Positions 1 through 13,109 are shown, counted from the stretch's first letter. The stretch is DNA of 64,000 nt from Clavaria fumosa (GCA_951802425.1 OX637803.1:1-64000); one strand, 5' to 3'. A program made the numbers and translations. The notes: generated by a model not told the origin, from the letters alone.

Positions 1-3000
1 CTAGCTTGAGTGGTTAGCTTGCAGTGAAAGAAAGCGCAGATGCTCCATCTGCACAAGGACTATGCTGTTAGGATAGGAGCAACAAGGGACCATTTGCAGA
101 AAAACAGTTTGGTCTGTTTAGCATGTTATATGATAGTGGTCATCATTTAGAGCATCCATGATCAATTTCAAGAGATTTTCACGGTTAGATCTTGTGCTGT
201 GAGGCCTGCAAACTTGTATGGTACTTGTGCTGTTTAGGTTTGTAGGAAGGCAACTGTAGTCCTGGATGTGGCAGAGTAATTGAAACAAAGTCAGGGTGTA
301 TTATTCATGCACTATACTCAATCTTTCAATGTGATCCCATTTGATTAGGTGCCACCACAAGTACAAACTTGTGTGAGGACTGTGAGAACTGGATTCTGAC
401 TGTATGGTGGAATTGTTGCTTTGTGGGTGATGGGAGGGGAGAGAGAGGGATGGAATATGATAGGTATGGGATTGCCCAGTATAGCATTCCATTTGTTTTG
501 GAATCCTATGGTTGGTTTTGACAAACGGGAGAATTTTGACTAGTTCAGTCAGCAGCTTTGGCATGCATTGGGAAATGAGTTTGGGAAAAATGTAAACCAT
601 GGAAATTGAAGATTAGAGGGGTAGATATAGGCACACAAAATTTCAAAAGACTAGCTTGAGTGGTTAGCTTGCAGTGAAAGAAAGCGCAGATGCTCCATCT
701 GCACAAGGACTATGCTGTTAGGATAGGAGCAACAAGGGACCATTTGCAGAAAAACAGTTTGGTCTGTTTAGCATGTTATATGATAGTGGTCATCATTTAG
801 AGCATCCATGATCAATTTCAAGAGATTTTCACGGTTAGATCTTGTGCTGTGAGGCCTGCAAACTTGTATGGTACTTGTGCTGTTTAGGTTTGTAGGAAGG
901 CAACTGTAGTCCTGGATGTGGCAGAGTAATTGAAACAAAGTCAGGGTGTATTATTCATGCACTATACTCAATCTTTCAATGTGATCCCATTTGATTAGGT
1001 GCCACCACAAGTACAAACTTGTGTGAGGACTGTGAGAACTGGATTCTGACTGTATGGTGGAATTGTTGCTTTGTGGGTGATGGGAGGGGAGAGAGAGGGA
1101 TGGAATATGATAGGTATGGGATTGCCCAGTATAGCATTCCATTTGTTTTGGAATCCTATGGTTGGTTTTGACAAACGGGAGAATTTTGACTAGTTCAGTC
1201 AGCAGCTTTGGCATGCATTGGGAAATGAGTTTGGGAAAAATGTAAACCATGGAAATTGAAGATTAGAGGGGTAGATATAGGCACACAAAATTTCAAAAGA
1301 CTAGCTTGAGTGGTTAGCTTGCAGTGAAAGAAAGCGCAGATGCTCCATCTGCACAAGGACTATGCTGTTAGGATAGGAGCAACAAGGGACCATTTGCAGA
1401 AAAACAGTTTGGTCTGTTTAGCATGTTATATGATAGTGGTCATCATTTAGAGCATCCATGATCAATTTCAAGAGATTTTCACGGTTAGATCTTGTGCTGT
1501 GAGGCCTGCAAACTTGTATGGTACTTGTGCTGTTTAGGTTTGTAGGAAGGCAACTGTAGTCCTGGATGTGGCAGAGTAATTGAAACAAAGTCAGGGTGTA
1601 TTATTCATGCACTATACTCAATCTTTCAATGTGATCCCATTTGATTAGGTGCCACCACAAGTACAAACTTGTGTGAGGACTGTGAGAACTGGATTCTGAC
1701 TGTATGGTGGAATTGTTGCTTTGTGGGTGATGGGAGGGGAGAGAGAGGGATGGAATATGATAGGTATGGGATTGCCCAGTATAGCATTCCATTTGTTTTG
1801 GAATCCTATGGTTGGTTTTGACAAACGGGAGAATTTTGACTAGTTCAGTCAGCAGCTTTGGCATGCATTGGGAAATGAGTTTGGGAAAAATGTAAACCAT
1901 GGAAATTGAAGATTAGAGGGGTAGATATAGGCACACAAAATTTCAAAAGACTAGCTTGAGTGGTTAGCTTGCAGTGAAAGAAAGCGCAGATGCTCCATCT
2001 GCACAAGGACTATGCTGTTAGGATAGGAGCAACAAGGGACCATTTGCAGAAAAACAGTTTGGTCTGTTTAGCATGTTATATGATAGTGGTCATCATTTAG
2101 AGCATCCATGATCAATTTCAAGAGATTTTCACGGTTAGATCTTGTGCTGTGAGGCCTGCAAACTTGTATGGTACTTGTGCTGTTTAGGTTTGTAGGAAGG
2201 CAACTGTAGTCCTGGATGTGGCAGAGTAATTGAAACAAAGTCAGGGTGTATTATTCATGCACTATACTCAATCTTTCAATGTGATCCCATTTGATTAGGT
2301 GCCACCACAAGTACAAACTTGTGTGAGGACTGTGAGAACTGGATTCTGACTGTATGGTGGAATTGTTGCTTTGTGGGTGATGGGAGGGGAGAGAGAGGGA
2401 TGGAATATGATAGGTATGGGATTGCCCAGTATAGCATTCCATTTGTTTTGGAATCCTATGGTTGGTTTTGACAAACGGGAGAATTTTGACTAGTTCAGTC
2501 AGCAGCTTTGGCATGCATTGGGAAATGAGTTTGGGAAAAATGTAAACCATGGAAATTGAAGATTAGAGGGGTAGATATAGGCACACAAAATTTCAAAAGA
2601 CTAGCTTGAGTGGTTAGCTTGCAGTGAAAGAAAGCGCAGATGCTCCATCTGCACAAGGACTATGCTGTTAGGATAGGAGCAACAAGGGACCATTTGCAGA
2701 AAAACAGTTTGGTCTGTTTAGCATGTTATATGATAGTGGTCATCATTTAGAGCATCCATGATCAATTTCAAGAGATTTTCACGGTTAGATCTTGTGCTGT
2801 GAGGCCTGCAAACTTGTATGGTACTTGTGCTGTTTAGGTTTGTAGGAAGGCAACTGTAGTCCTGGATGTGGCAGAGTAATTGAAACAAAGTCAGGGTGTA
2901 TTATTCATGCACTATACTCAATCTTTCAATGTGATCCCATTTGATTAGGTGCCACCACAAGTACAAACTTGTGTGAGGACTGTGAGAACTGGATTCTGAC

Positions 3001-6000
3001 TGTATGGTGGAATTGTTGCTTTGTGGGTGATGGGAGGGGAGAGAGAGGGATGGAATATGATAGGTATGGGATTGCCCAGTATAGCATTCCATTTGTTTTG
3101 GAATCCTATGGTTGGTTTTGACAAACGGGAGAATTTTGACTAGTTCAGTCAGCAGCTTTGGCATGCATTGGGAAATGAGTTTGGGAAAAATGTAAACCAT
3201 GGAAATTGAAGATTAGAGGGGTAGATATAGGCACACAAAATTTCAAAAGACTAGCTTGAGTGGTTAGCTTGCAGTGAAAGAAAGCGCAGATGCTCCATCT
3301 GCACAAGGACTATGCTGTTAGGATAGGAGCAACAAGGGACCATTTGCAGAAAAACAGTTTGGTCTGTTTAGCATGTTATATGATAGTGGTCATCATTTAG
3401 AGCATCCATGATCAATTTCAAGAGATTTTCACGGTTAGATCTTGTGCTGTGAGGCCTGCAAACTTGTATGGTACTTGTGCTGTTTAGGTTTGTAGGAAGG
3501 CAACTGTAGTCCTGGATGTGGCAGAGTAATTGAAACAAAGTCAGGGTGTATTATTCATGCACTATACTCAATCTTTCAATGTGATCCCATTTGATTAGGT
3601 GCCACCACAAGTACAAACTTGTGTGAGGACTGTGAGAACTGGATTCTGACTGTATGGTGGAATTGTTGCTTTGTGGGTGATGGGAGGGGAGAGAGAGGGA
3701 TGGAATATGATAGGTATGGGATTGCCCAGTATAGCATTCCATTTGTTTTGGAATCCTATGGTTGGTTTTGACAAACGGGAGAATTTTGACTAGTTCAGTC
3801 AGCAGCTTTGGCATGCATTGGGAAATGAGTTTGGGAAAAATGTAAACCATGGAAATTGAAGATTAGAGGGGTAGATATAGGCACACAAAATTTCAAAAGA
3901 CTAGCTTGAGTGGTTAGCTTGCAGTGAAAGAAAGCGCAGATGCTCCATCTGCACAAGGACTATGCTGTTAGGATAGGAGCAACAAGGGACCATTTGCAGA
4001 AAAACAGTTTGGTCTGTTTAGCATGTTATATGATAGTGGTCATCATTTAGAGCATCCATGATCAATTTCAAGAGATTTTCACGGTTAGATCTTGTGCTGT
4101 GAGGCCTGCAAACTTGTATGGTACTTGTGCTGTTTAGGTTTGTAGGAAGGCAACTGTAGTCCTGGATGTGGCAGAGTAATTGAAACAAAGTCAGGGTGTA
4201 TTATTCATGCACTATACTCAATCTTTCAATGTGATCCCATTTGATTAGGTGCCACCACAAGTACAAACTTGTGTGAGGACTGTGAGAACTGGATTCTGAC
4301 TGTATGGTGGAATTGTTGCTTTGTGGGTGATGGGAGGGGAGAGAGAGGGATGGAATATGATAGGTATGGGATTGCCCAGTATAGCATTCCATTTGTTTTG
4401 GAATCCTATGGTTGGTTTTGACAAACGGGAGAATTTTGACTAGTTCAGTCAGCAGCTTTGGCATGCATTGGGAAATGAGTTTGGGAAAAATGTAAACCAT
4501 GGAAATTGAAGATTAGAGGGGTAGATATAGGCACACAAAATTTCAAAAGACTAGCTTGAGTGGTTAGCTTGCAGTGAAAGAAAGCGCAGATGCTCCATCT
4601 GCACAAGGACTATGCTGTTAGGATAGGAGCAACAAGGGACCATTTGCAGAAAAACAGTTTGGTCTGTTTAGCATGTTATATGATAGTGGTCATCATTTAG
4701 AGCATCCATGATCAATTTCAAGAGATTTTCACGGTTAGATCTTGTGCTGTGAGGCCTGCAAACTTGTATGGTACTTGTGCTGTTTAGGTTTGTAGGAAGG
4801 CAACTGTAGTCCTGGATGTGGCAGAGTAATTGAAACAAAGTCAGGGTGTATTATTCATGCACTATACTCAATCTTTCAATGTGATCCCATTTGATTAGGT
4901 GCCACCACAAGTACAAACTTGTGTGAGGACTGTGAGAACTGGATTCTGACTGTATGGTGGAATTGTTGCTTTGTGGGTGATGGGAGGGGAGAGAGAGGGA
5001 TGGAATATGATAGGTATGGGATTGCCCAGTATAGCATTCCATTTGTTTTGGAATCCTATGGTTGGTTTTGACAAACGGGAGAATTTTGACTAGTTCAGTC
5101 AGCAGCTTTGGCATGCATTGGGAAATGAGTTTGGGAAAAATGTAAACCATGGAAATTGAAGATTAGAGGGGTAGATATAGGCACACAAAATTTCAAAAGA
5201 CTAGCTTGAGTGGTTAGCTTGCAGTGAAAGAAAGCGCAGATGCTCCATCTGCACAAGGACTATGCTGTTAGGATAGGAGCAACAAGGGACCATTTGCAGA
5301 AAAACAGTTTGGTCTGTTTAGCATGTTATATGATAGTGGTCATCATTTAGAGCATCCATGATCAATTTCAAGAGATTTTCACGGTTAGATCTTGTGCTGT
5401 GAGGCCTGCAAACTTGTATGGTACTTGTGCTGTTTAGGTTTGTAGGAAGGCAACTGTAGTCCTGGATGTGGCAGAGTAATTGAAACAAAGTCAGGGTGTA
5501 TTATTCATGCACTATACTCAATCTTTCAATGTGATCCCATTTGATTAGGTGCCACCACAAGTACAAACTTGTGTGAGGACTGTGAGAACTGGATTCTGAC
5601 TGTATGGTGGAATTGTTGCTTTGTGGGTGATGGGAGGGGAGAGAGAGGGATGGAATATGATAGGTATGGGATTGCCCAGTATAGCATTCCATTTGTTTTG
5701 GAATCCTATGGTTGGTTTTGACAAACGGGAGAATTTTGACTAGTTCAGTCAGCAGCTTTGGCATGCATTGGGAAATGAGTTTGGGAAAAATGTAAACCAT
5801 GGAAATTGAAGATTAGAGGGGTAGATATAGGCACACAAAATTTCAAAAGACTAGCTTGAGTGGTTAGCTTGCAGTGAAAGAAAGCGCAGATGCTCCATCT
5901 GCACAAGGACTATGCTGTTAGGATAGGAGCAACAAGGGACCATTTGCAGAAAAACAGTTTGGTCTGTTTAGCATGTTATATGATAGTGGTCATCATTTAG

Positions 6001-7221
6001 AGCATCCATGATCAATTTCAAGAGATTTTCACGGTTAGATCTTGTGCTGTGAGGCCTGCAAACTTGTATGGTACTTGTGCTGTTTAGGTTTGTAGGAAGG
6101 CAACTGTAGTCCTGGATGTGGCAGAGTAATTGAAACAAAGTCAGGGTGTATTATTCATGCACTATACTCAATCTTTCAATGTGATCCCATTTGATTAGGT
6201 GCCACCACAAGTACAAACTTGTGTGAGGACTGTGAGAACTGGATTCTGACTGTATGGTGGAATTGTTGCTTTGTGGGTGATGGGAGGGGAGAGAGAGGGA
6301 TGGAATATGATAGGTATGGGATTGCCCAGTATAGCATTCCATTTGTTTTGGAATCCTATGGTTGGTTTTGACAAACGGGAGAATTTTGACTAGTTCAGTC
6401 AGCAGCTTTGGCATGCATTGGGAAATGAGTTTGGGAAAAATGTAAACCATGGAAATTGAAGATTAGAGGGGTAGATATAGGCACACAAAATTTCAAAAGA
6501 CTAGCTTGAGTGGTTAGCTTGCAGTGAAAGAAAGCGCAGATGCTCCATCTGCACAAGGACTATGCTGTTAGGATAGGAGCAACAAGGGACCATTTGCAGA
6601 AAAACAGTTTGGTCTGTTTAGCATGTTATATGATAGTGGTCATCATTTAGAGCATCCATGATCAATTTCAAGAGATTTTCACGGTTAGATCTTGTGCTGT
6701 GAGGCCTGCAAACTTGTATGGTACTTGTGCTGTTTAGGTTTGTAGGAAGGCAACTGTAGTCCTGGATGTGGCAGAGTAATTGAAACAAAGTCAGGGTGTA
6801 TTATTCATGCACTATACTCAATCTTTCAATGTGATCCCATTTGATTAGGTGCCACCACAAGTACAAACTTGTGTGAGGACTGTGAGAACTGGATTCTGAC
6901 TGTATGGTGGAATTGTTGCTTTGTGGGTGATGGGAGGGGAGAGAGAGGGATGGAATATGATAGGTATGGGATTGCCCAGTATAGCATTCCATTTGTTTTG
7001 GAATCCTATGGTTGGTTTTGACAAACGGGAGAATTTTGACTAGTTCAGTCAGCAGCTTTGGCATGCATTGGGAAATGAGTTTGGGAAAAATGTAAACCAT
7101 GGAAATTGAAGATTAGAGGGGTAGATATAGGCACACAAAATTTCAAAAGACTAGCTTGAGTGGTTAGCTTGCAGTGAAAGAAAGCGCAGATGCTCCATCT
7201 GCACAAGGACTATGCTGTTAG
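1..7221. repeat. 650-bp tandem array, 11 perfect copies plus a 71-bp partial copy
   Basis: The unit begins ctagcttgagtgg and recurs at 1, 651, 1301 and so on to 6501, with no difference seen between copies. A twelfth copy starts at 7151 and breaks off after about 71 bases, near 7221, where hAT-like sequence begins. Each unit holds a 99-codon open frame on the minus strand (for example 301-600). It has no recognisable domain and exists in every copy only because the copies are identical, so I treat it as non-coding. Perfect identity over 7.15 kb means very recent amplification, strong homogenisation, or an assembly effect. The left edge of the window may cut the array, so its true length is unknown. 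Confidence 0.97.
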
Positions 7222-9039
7222 ATATGTTTCTCCTTCTCAATTTTGTTCCTTTCACTCATGTTGTCATGTCCACTTAGCTGCCCATGGTCACGATAATGCT
7301 TCGGTCAACAATGTCATCAATCAGGCCTTCTGTAAGCGTGTCTTGAAGGCCCACAGCCTCTGGCTCAGTGCCGATAATATCAGGATTGGATGCAGCCAAC
7401 ACAGTCTGCACATTTGTGTACAGTCAGTCCGCTTTGTTCATGCTTTAATCATTTCTAAAGGTGTGAATAGAGAAATATTTGCTGTACTCGAAGCTATGCC
7501 GCAGCCTGATAAAGAAGACTACTACCTAGCTGCTAAGGGGTTTCCCATCACATATGACCCCGCAGACGATCCTGCTGTGCAAGAACAAGAAGCAGAAGCG
7601 GCTGCACTCCAGTCTGGCAAGGCTCTTGACCCAGAGACACCGGAAAGCGATAGCGGCGATGAAACGAGTGACGATGAGCTTCCCCAAGACAGCAGCAATG
7701 AGGGTGATCAATCTGCACCAAAGGTGCGACGTAAGGGGCTTCAGGGACCATATTGCAAGGTGCTGTCTTTCTACCTCTTGCATTTTGTCATTTCTAATGC
7801 GTTTTAAAGCTCCACACTTTGCTCGTTTACATTTTGCACTCCAATCCTCGCCGAACACAAATGCTGAAATTCATCCAACAACTCTGCCCCAATGACGTCA
7901 ACCATCTTGTCCTTGTTAAGGCCATGAAGGTCCAGTGGAATACAGCATACTTCAAAATGGATCGGGCACTTAAGTTGAAACTGGTACACTGCCAACATAT
8001 CTTTTGAACGCTTATCGCTGACATTCTTGCTAGGCTATCAACCACTGGATCGCGCAAATGGATGCAGGACGCACTGGTAAAAAGGCTACAGCTGCCAAGA
8101 GGAAGAAGCGGATGTACACACTCACCGAGAGCAACTGGGAAGTTCTTGAAAAATTCTGCAACTCACTTGAGGTACTTTGAGCATCATCAGCTAAATCTGT
8201 GTTGACTTGTATCCCATAGATTTTCTACAAAGTTTGTCTTGAGCTGTCGAAGGCAGACGAACCAACGCTGCCGAAAATACTTCCACTTTATAAACGTGTG
8301 GAGGAACAGCTTGTCTCCGTCATCAATTCAATGGATACAGATGCCGACCCCCATTTTGCTGATCTGAGAGCCGCATTTGAAGCTGTCTCGCAAAGTTGAG
8401 GATCTACATTAATAAGGCCCTCAAATCGGATTTCCCTTTGCTCGGCACAGGTGAGAACTCTCTTTCACATTTGTTGGCTGCTGAAATTCGACCAGTTCTC
8501 CACCCCAGCTTTCGGCTGAAACACTTCGAGAACAAGAAGTACCTGGCCCAAATCCCTATTCAGGCCAAGGTACTTCTTGAGCACTTATACACTCTCTATC
8601 ATGAAGAACACGGCACTCCCCCAGTTGCGCAGCCTCGCCCCAAACACAAACCATCCATCTTCGCTGAGGTCATGGCAAGTGAGACCTCCGCATTGCGTCT
8701 CACAACAGAACTCGATTGCTACTTCAGTGGCATTTTTCCGTACCAGGGCTCGAATTCTTTAATCTGGTGGAAGGTCAGCTCTTCCTTTTCTATCTCAAAC
8801 GAAACTGATCATCTCCCTAGGCCCACAAAATTGAATTCCCAATTCTTGGACACATTGCGCGTGATATTCTCTGCATTCCTGGGGTAAGTATTTCAGTAGA
8901 GCACCTATTTTCCAGTTGCAGGCAAACAATATCAGATGCTCGCTCATCCATGACAGCATCCACTGCTGCATTGACAGTCTGCACAAAAGAGTGGTTGAAG
9001 GAAGGGCGGGGAGATGACATTGAGTTTCTTAGGGATGTG
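7222..9039 (+). pseudogene. hAT-family transposase, 5'-truncated and frameshifted
   Basis: Successive stretches match the usual order of a hAT transposase. A DNASVN motif and the nearby CSQHSLHICVQ lie around 7290-7425 (RNase H-like core). An acidic linker follows, then VQWNTAYFKMDRALKLK near 7930. The C-terminal dimerisation region is at about 8740-9035, with LIWWK, FPILGHIARDILCIPG and SVEHLFSSCRQ, and ends TKEWLKEG. Several 50-60 nt introns are needed to join these parts. The frame breaks near 8395, where the reading must shift to continue into KLRIYINKAL. The N-terminal BED/DNA-binding part is absent because the 650-bp array abuts the gene. No intact terminal repeats were found. It is a dead copy, but its family assignment is clear. 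Confidence 0.82.
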
Positions 9040-9340
9040 CGTACTTGATTAAGGTTATAATACAGTTACACATAGGTTATGTTGGAGTTAAACTATGACT
9101 ATGGTTATTATACACTTACCATAACCTCCCATAGGGTACAGTTATATTAAATATCTTGCGCTGAAATAATGTAACCATATATGGCCAGCCCTAGACAAGG
9201 CGGGCGAGTAAGGTGAATAACACACGGAGAATAATTGGTGGGGTTGGATGCAGGGTGACTGAGGGACTGGAAAAGGCATTAGATGTCGATAAGAAGAAAG
9301 ACGTTGAATGATTTGCGTTCTTTGATGTAATTGGTCTATT
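9040..9340. other. AT-rich spacer without a recognised gene
   Basis: AT-rich DNA with imperfect repeats of ggttat/acagtta lies between the hAT remnant and the 3' end of the phytase gene. The repeats might be what is left of the hAT element's subterminal region, but no matching left end is present. Confidence 0.4.
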
Positions 9341-11065
9341 TCAACACCATTTCTCAAAATCACCTTCTCCATTTCTCTGAGCATAAATCTGGCTCTTCAC
9401 AAACGCGTCCAAATGACACACCCCGTCACTCCCAGCGCCACAGAACCCTAGCGGTTGCACCTGGTCATTCACTAATATCCTCACGCGCTCTTCACGCATC
9501 ACGCTTCTGATCTTCGGCAACGCCACGGGACACACCACCTTCTCCACCACCATCCCCCCAGCGAACGGCACCATCTCCGACACGACCCACATTTGGCCTG
9601 CTTGCGGCGGGTCCTGCTCAAACAGCCCCAGCGCCGCGAACACCGCGATCATCGCGTTGTCGTGCGAAAAGTCGGCGTATAGTGTCCGGTTTAGCGGAAA
9701 TGTCTCCGGAGACGCGTCTAGCGTCCGGTTCGTCTGCGTCTCGTCCATCACAGCCTTCGGGTTTGTTCCTTTCTCTTCGATGTCAAATTTTACATCACTA
9801 TCATTTTACCGAAGTTATGGGCAACCGAACGAGCTGTTCGTGCGTCTCACGGGAGTCCTGTAGTATTTCTCGGCATCTCCTAGGAACTCGAGTGCTTCAA
9901 AATCCTCAATTGTAAATAGGTCGCAGAACGGACTGTGCGCCTCTTAGGCCAGTGTCTCGAAAAGACACAGGGTTAAAAGGCTGAAGACGTCAAGGTTCGT
10001 CAGATTGGCACCGGGTGCAGCTCTGTTCAGCTTCGCTGCCAGTGGGGGGCTATATATAGATTGCCACCAACAAGCTTCCTCATGCGCGCTGCCCATGTTG
10101 GGACACATGTTGTCGTCCAGCGTCGAGTTGCCCTGGTTACTGGAGGAAGGGAGCATGTCTAACCGTCGTGGTGTACTTACAGTTTCAGGCAAGGCTACGG
10201 ACAATCCAAAGTCATAATTATCCTGGCTTGCGGAAATAAATCCTGGGATGCACAAGCTTTATTATTTGCGAGACGTAGGATGTTGAAATGACAGTTTACC
10301 TGCTGTCCAATTCATGGCAGACATGACAACGTGCTCAGACTCACATGCTCGCACGAAAGGCAACTGTGTCTCATTGACTAGATGCCGATATCGCATGAAC
10401 GCCTCCTCCCCCGCTTCGAACAACCTGGAAAGGGGAAACGATCCGGCAGACAAACAATCAGTCGACCATACTCAATGCTGCTCAAGCGATCATCTGTACT
10501 CACTCTGCGGCACCGAAATGTAAAAGGGCATTGGTACCGAGACCATAGGTATACCGGCGGAGAAACTCATATCGCACGTCAGCGTAGTGACTGGCCGCCT
10601 TGAGCCTCGCGACCGCCGCTTGGAGCTCTGCACCCTTCTTCAATGTCGGGTATCGGGCACCGTGACGCTGGAGATAAACACGCGTAAATCAAACAAGGAA
10701 TGAAGCCCAGAGTATATGAGAGACAGACGTACGATATTGACCTATTTGAACAGTATTGCCACGAATCGACACATCAAGCAAGCGGGGCGACTGTAAAACT
10801 CACCGACCTGGACTACCTCACAAGGATGCGGGACGGGGGCGTAGCACGCAACGGGGTAGTAGGGAGACTGCTGTCCCCATAGCCGTTCTATGCGAGGACT
10901 AGCGGGCCGTTCCAGTGGAGGTACCACGGGTCCAGATGAGAGGAGCAGCGAGATTGTCCACAGGAGAGCGATGGTGACACAAAGGGCGAACCTGCCATGC
11001 TGTGCAGTGGCCCCTGCGGCCTTGGCAGCGAGCAATGGGTTCTGCTTTAACGATTGAGGTATCTC
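9341..11065 (-). pseudogene. Histidine acid phosphatase, phytase-like; nonsense codon and internal deletion
   Basis: Phytases release phosphate from inositol hexakisphosphate outside the cell. Read from 11065 downwards, the gene shows a possible hydrophobic signal-anchor (ALCVTIALLWTISLLLS), then LWGQQSPYYPV and the catalytic RHGARYPT at about 10675. LPFVRACESE and NWTAG follow, then NSTLDDNMCPN and PGANLTNLD. Next come FCDLFTIEDFEALE, the proton-donor region YADFSHDNAM (about 9660), and a Cys-rich tail ending EKWC with a stop at 9341. Clean GT-AG introns separate the exons. Two defects argue against function. A TAA lies in frame at 9944-9946 between FETLA and EAHSPFC. The segment expected between YYRTPVRRTNSSFG and ETQTNRTLDAS is missing, replaced by about 60 non-coding bases. 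No in-frame ATG was found for the first exon. A sequencing error could explain the stop but not the deletion. Confidence 0.8.
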
Positions 11066-11225
11066 TTAAGCTGGACCAGTACGGCTTTCATCATTGCCAC
11101 GTCTATCGTCTCCTAGATTTCTGGGTCCTCAACAACTTCCGGTTCTGCCACCTCGATTGATCCCAAGAGCAGTTGGGCGGTAGAGCAAAGCGATGCTTGA
11201 AGTGTCGAAGGCCTGATCCGTTGTT

Positions 11226-12118
11226 TTGGGGCGTGTAGGACGGATCACCGGTGCTCCATCTGGTCCTTTGCCATCGACGATACGGTTTCCATCGTCATCA
11301 TCCCTAGCTGATAGAGATTGTCAACGGAGATGGACGTCCTCGTTGCTAACCGAGTCTGGGCGCTGGCGAAGGCTACGCGGGAGCTTTTGGAGGGGGTCAG
11401 TGGACAGGATCACATCCTTTTCCAGGTCGGTGCCATTTACCCTGTCCCTATTTCTCTCGATCGAGCTCATCATTCCACGTTCGCTTTTTGTGTTGAGTTT
11501 GAGAACATGTCTCCACAGCAAACACTTATACACGATGACTACAACTTCATGTTGCAGTTGGACGCCATGTGGATGCCACGAGACATACGTCGCCGCGCCA
11601 ATGAACGGCGCAAAACTGACGCCTGCCCAGAACTCGCGCCCAATGCGGTTGATCTCCACGAGTGCGATCTTGGACATGTCTGCCCTTCTCCGAATCGTGT
11701 ATATGTTGTCCTTGTTCGCCATCATCGGCGCGGTGACCGCGATGCGGAACTCGCGGTGCTGGCGGGGGTGCCGTGCCCCAGGAGTGTGATTCGAGAGTGG
11801 AGAGCCAGGAGTAGCAGATCATCTCGCAGGTCTTTCCACCTCGGACTGTTGGCACGACATGTCGAGCCAGTCGAGGAAGCGTGCGGCCGTCACTCCCGTC
11901 GTCATTGCCTCCAGTTGAGGCAGTGGTGGGGGGTCGATGACCGTACTGCCGGCGCGTGGTTCGTGAGGTGGTGATGACGATGGTGGCGGCGGGCTAGAGA
12001 TGTGAGAGTACGTTGACGAAGGGAGTGTTACTGTGGGACGAGGTTCACGTTCTCTTGAGTGTGGATGTCTAGGATCACAATCCCTGTGCCTGTGATCACG
12101 TCTGCTTGCGGACAGTGG
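11226..12118 (-). other. Coding-like stretches of an unrecognised gene
   Basis: On the minus strand, two stretches look like exons. PPPLPQLEAMTTGVTAARFL lies near 11900-11950. A frame reading EFRIAVTAPMMANKDNIYTI and on to GREFWAGVSFAPFIGAATYV lies at about 11560-11740. A further stretch at about 11230-11370 reads TRLATRTSISVDNLYQLGMM. Intron-like GT-AG borders can be drawn between them, but I do not recognise the protein. The stretch sits between the phytase pseudogene and a second phytase scrap, so it may be the remains of a rearranged gene. Confidence 0.3.
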
Positions 12119-12121
12119 CTC

Positions 12122-12206
12122 CCAATGCCGCGATCGCCGCAATCATCGCGTTGTGATGTGAAAAGTCAGCGTACAATGTCCGGTTTAGCGGAAATGTCTC
12201 CGGAGA
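12122..12206 (-). pseudogene. Fragment of a second phytase gene with the catalytic Asp replaced by His
   Basis: About 84 bases read in one frame as SPETFPLNRTLYADFSHHN followed by AMIAAIAALG. This is nearly the same as the C-terminal region of the phytase pseudogene at 9630-9715, which has SHDN. The Asp of the family's HD proton-donor motif is a His here (GAC to CAC). Similarity stops abruptly on both sides, with a GC-rich trinucleotide tract on one side and unrelated sequence on the other. It is a scrap of a paralogous copy, not a gene. Confidence 0.75.
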
Positions 12207-12224
12207 TCAAGATAATGGATTGAC

Positions 12225-13100
12225 TTTCTATGGCACATGTCGTGCTCGTCGCCGCGGCTGCTGCTTGTTGCCGCCGCTGATACTCGTTGCCGCTGCCACT
12301 GCTCGTCACCCCGGCCGCTGCTGCATGTTGCCGCCGCTGTTGCTCGTCGCCGTTGCCACTGTTGCTTTTGCTGCGCCGCCGCCGCCGCTTGTCACCGCCG
12401 CTGTTGCTCGTCGCCACCGCTGTTGCTCGTCACCGCCGCCATTGTTTGTCGCCGCCGCTGCTGCTTTTGCCGCCGCCGCCGCTGCTTGTCGCCGCTGTTG
12501 TTGCTCGTCGCCGCCGCTCATCACCGCCGCCGCTGTTGCTTTTGCTGCAGCCGCCGCTGTTGCTCATCGCCGCCGCCGTTGCTGTTACTCGCCGCCGCCA
12601 CCACTGCTCATCACCGCCGCTGCTGCTTGTCGCCGCTGTTGTTGCTCGTCGCCGCCACCAGCGCTCGTCGCCACCACCGCTGTTGCTTTTGCTGCCGCTC
12701 GTCGCCGCCACTGCCGCTGCTCGTCGCCGCCGCTGCTCATCGCCGCCGCCGCTTGTCGCCGCCACTGTTACTCGTTGCCGCCGCCACCGCCCGTCACCCT
12801 GGCCGCTGTTGCTTTTGTCCCCGGCGCCACTGTTGCTTTTGCTGCTGCTGCTCGTCGCCGCCGCTGCTGCTGCTCGTCGCCGCCGCTGCTGCTGCTCGTC
12901 GCTGCCGGCGCTGCTTGTTGCCGCCGCTGTTGCTCTGCTGTTGCTGCTGTCGCCGTCAGCGCCGCTGCTGTTGCCGCTGTTGCTTTGCCACCGCTGTTAC
13001 CCCTGCCGCTGTCGCCGCTGTTGCCACTGCCACTGCCTTTGCCGTTGTCGCTGCTACTGTTGCTGCACCATTGTTGCTCTTGCCGATGCGCTGGTGAGGA
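12225..13100. repeat. GC-rich imperfect trinucleotide tract
   Basis: About 880 bases are built from gcc, gct, gtt, cgc and cgt triplets. All three plus-strand frames stay open for nearly 300 codons and the minus strand is also open, giving only Ala, Arg, Cys, Leu, Ser, Thr and Val tracts. Openness in every frame is a by-product of having no stop triplets, so no protein is called. Similar tracts lie at 31.3-32.4, 37.9-39.1 and 56.6-57.9 kb, all inside CATCAG elements. Confidence 0.9.
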
Positions 13101-13109
13101 GTAGTGTTG

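Noticed and set aside
301..7100. Eleven identical 99-codon minus-strand frames
   Set aside because: They repeat because the DNA repeats. No domain, codon bias or splice context supports a protein.
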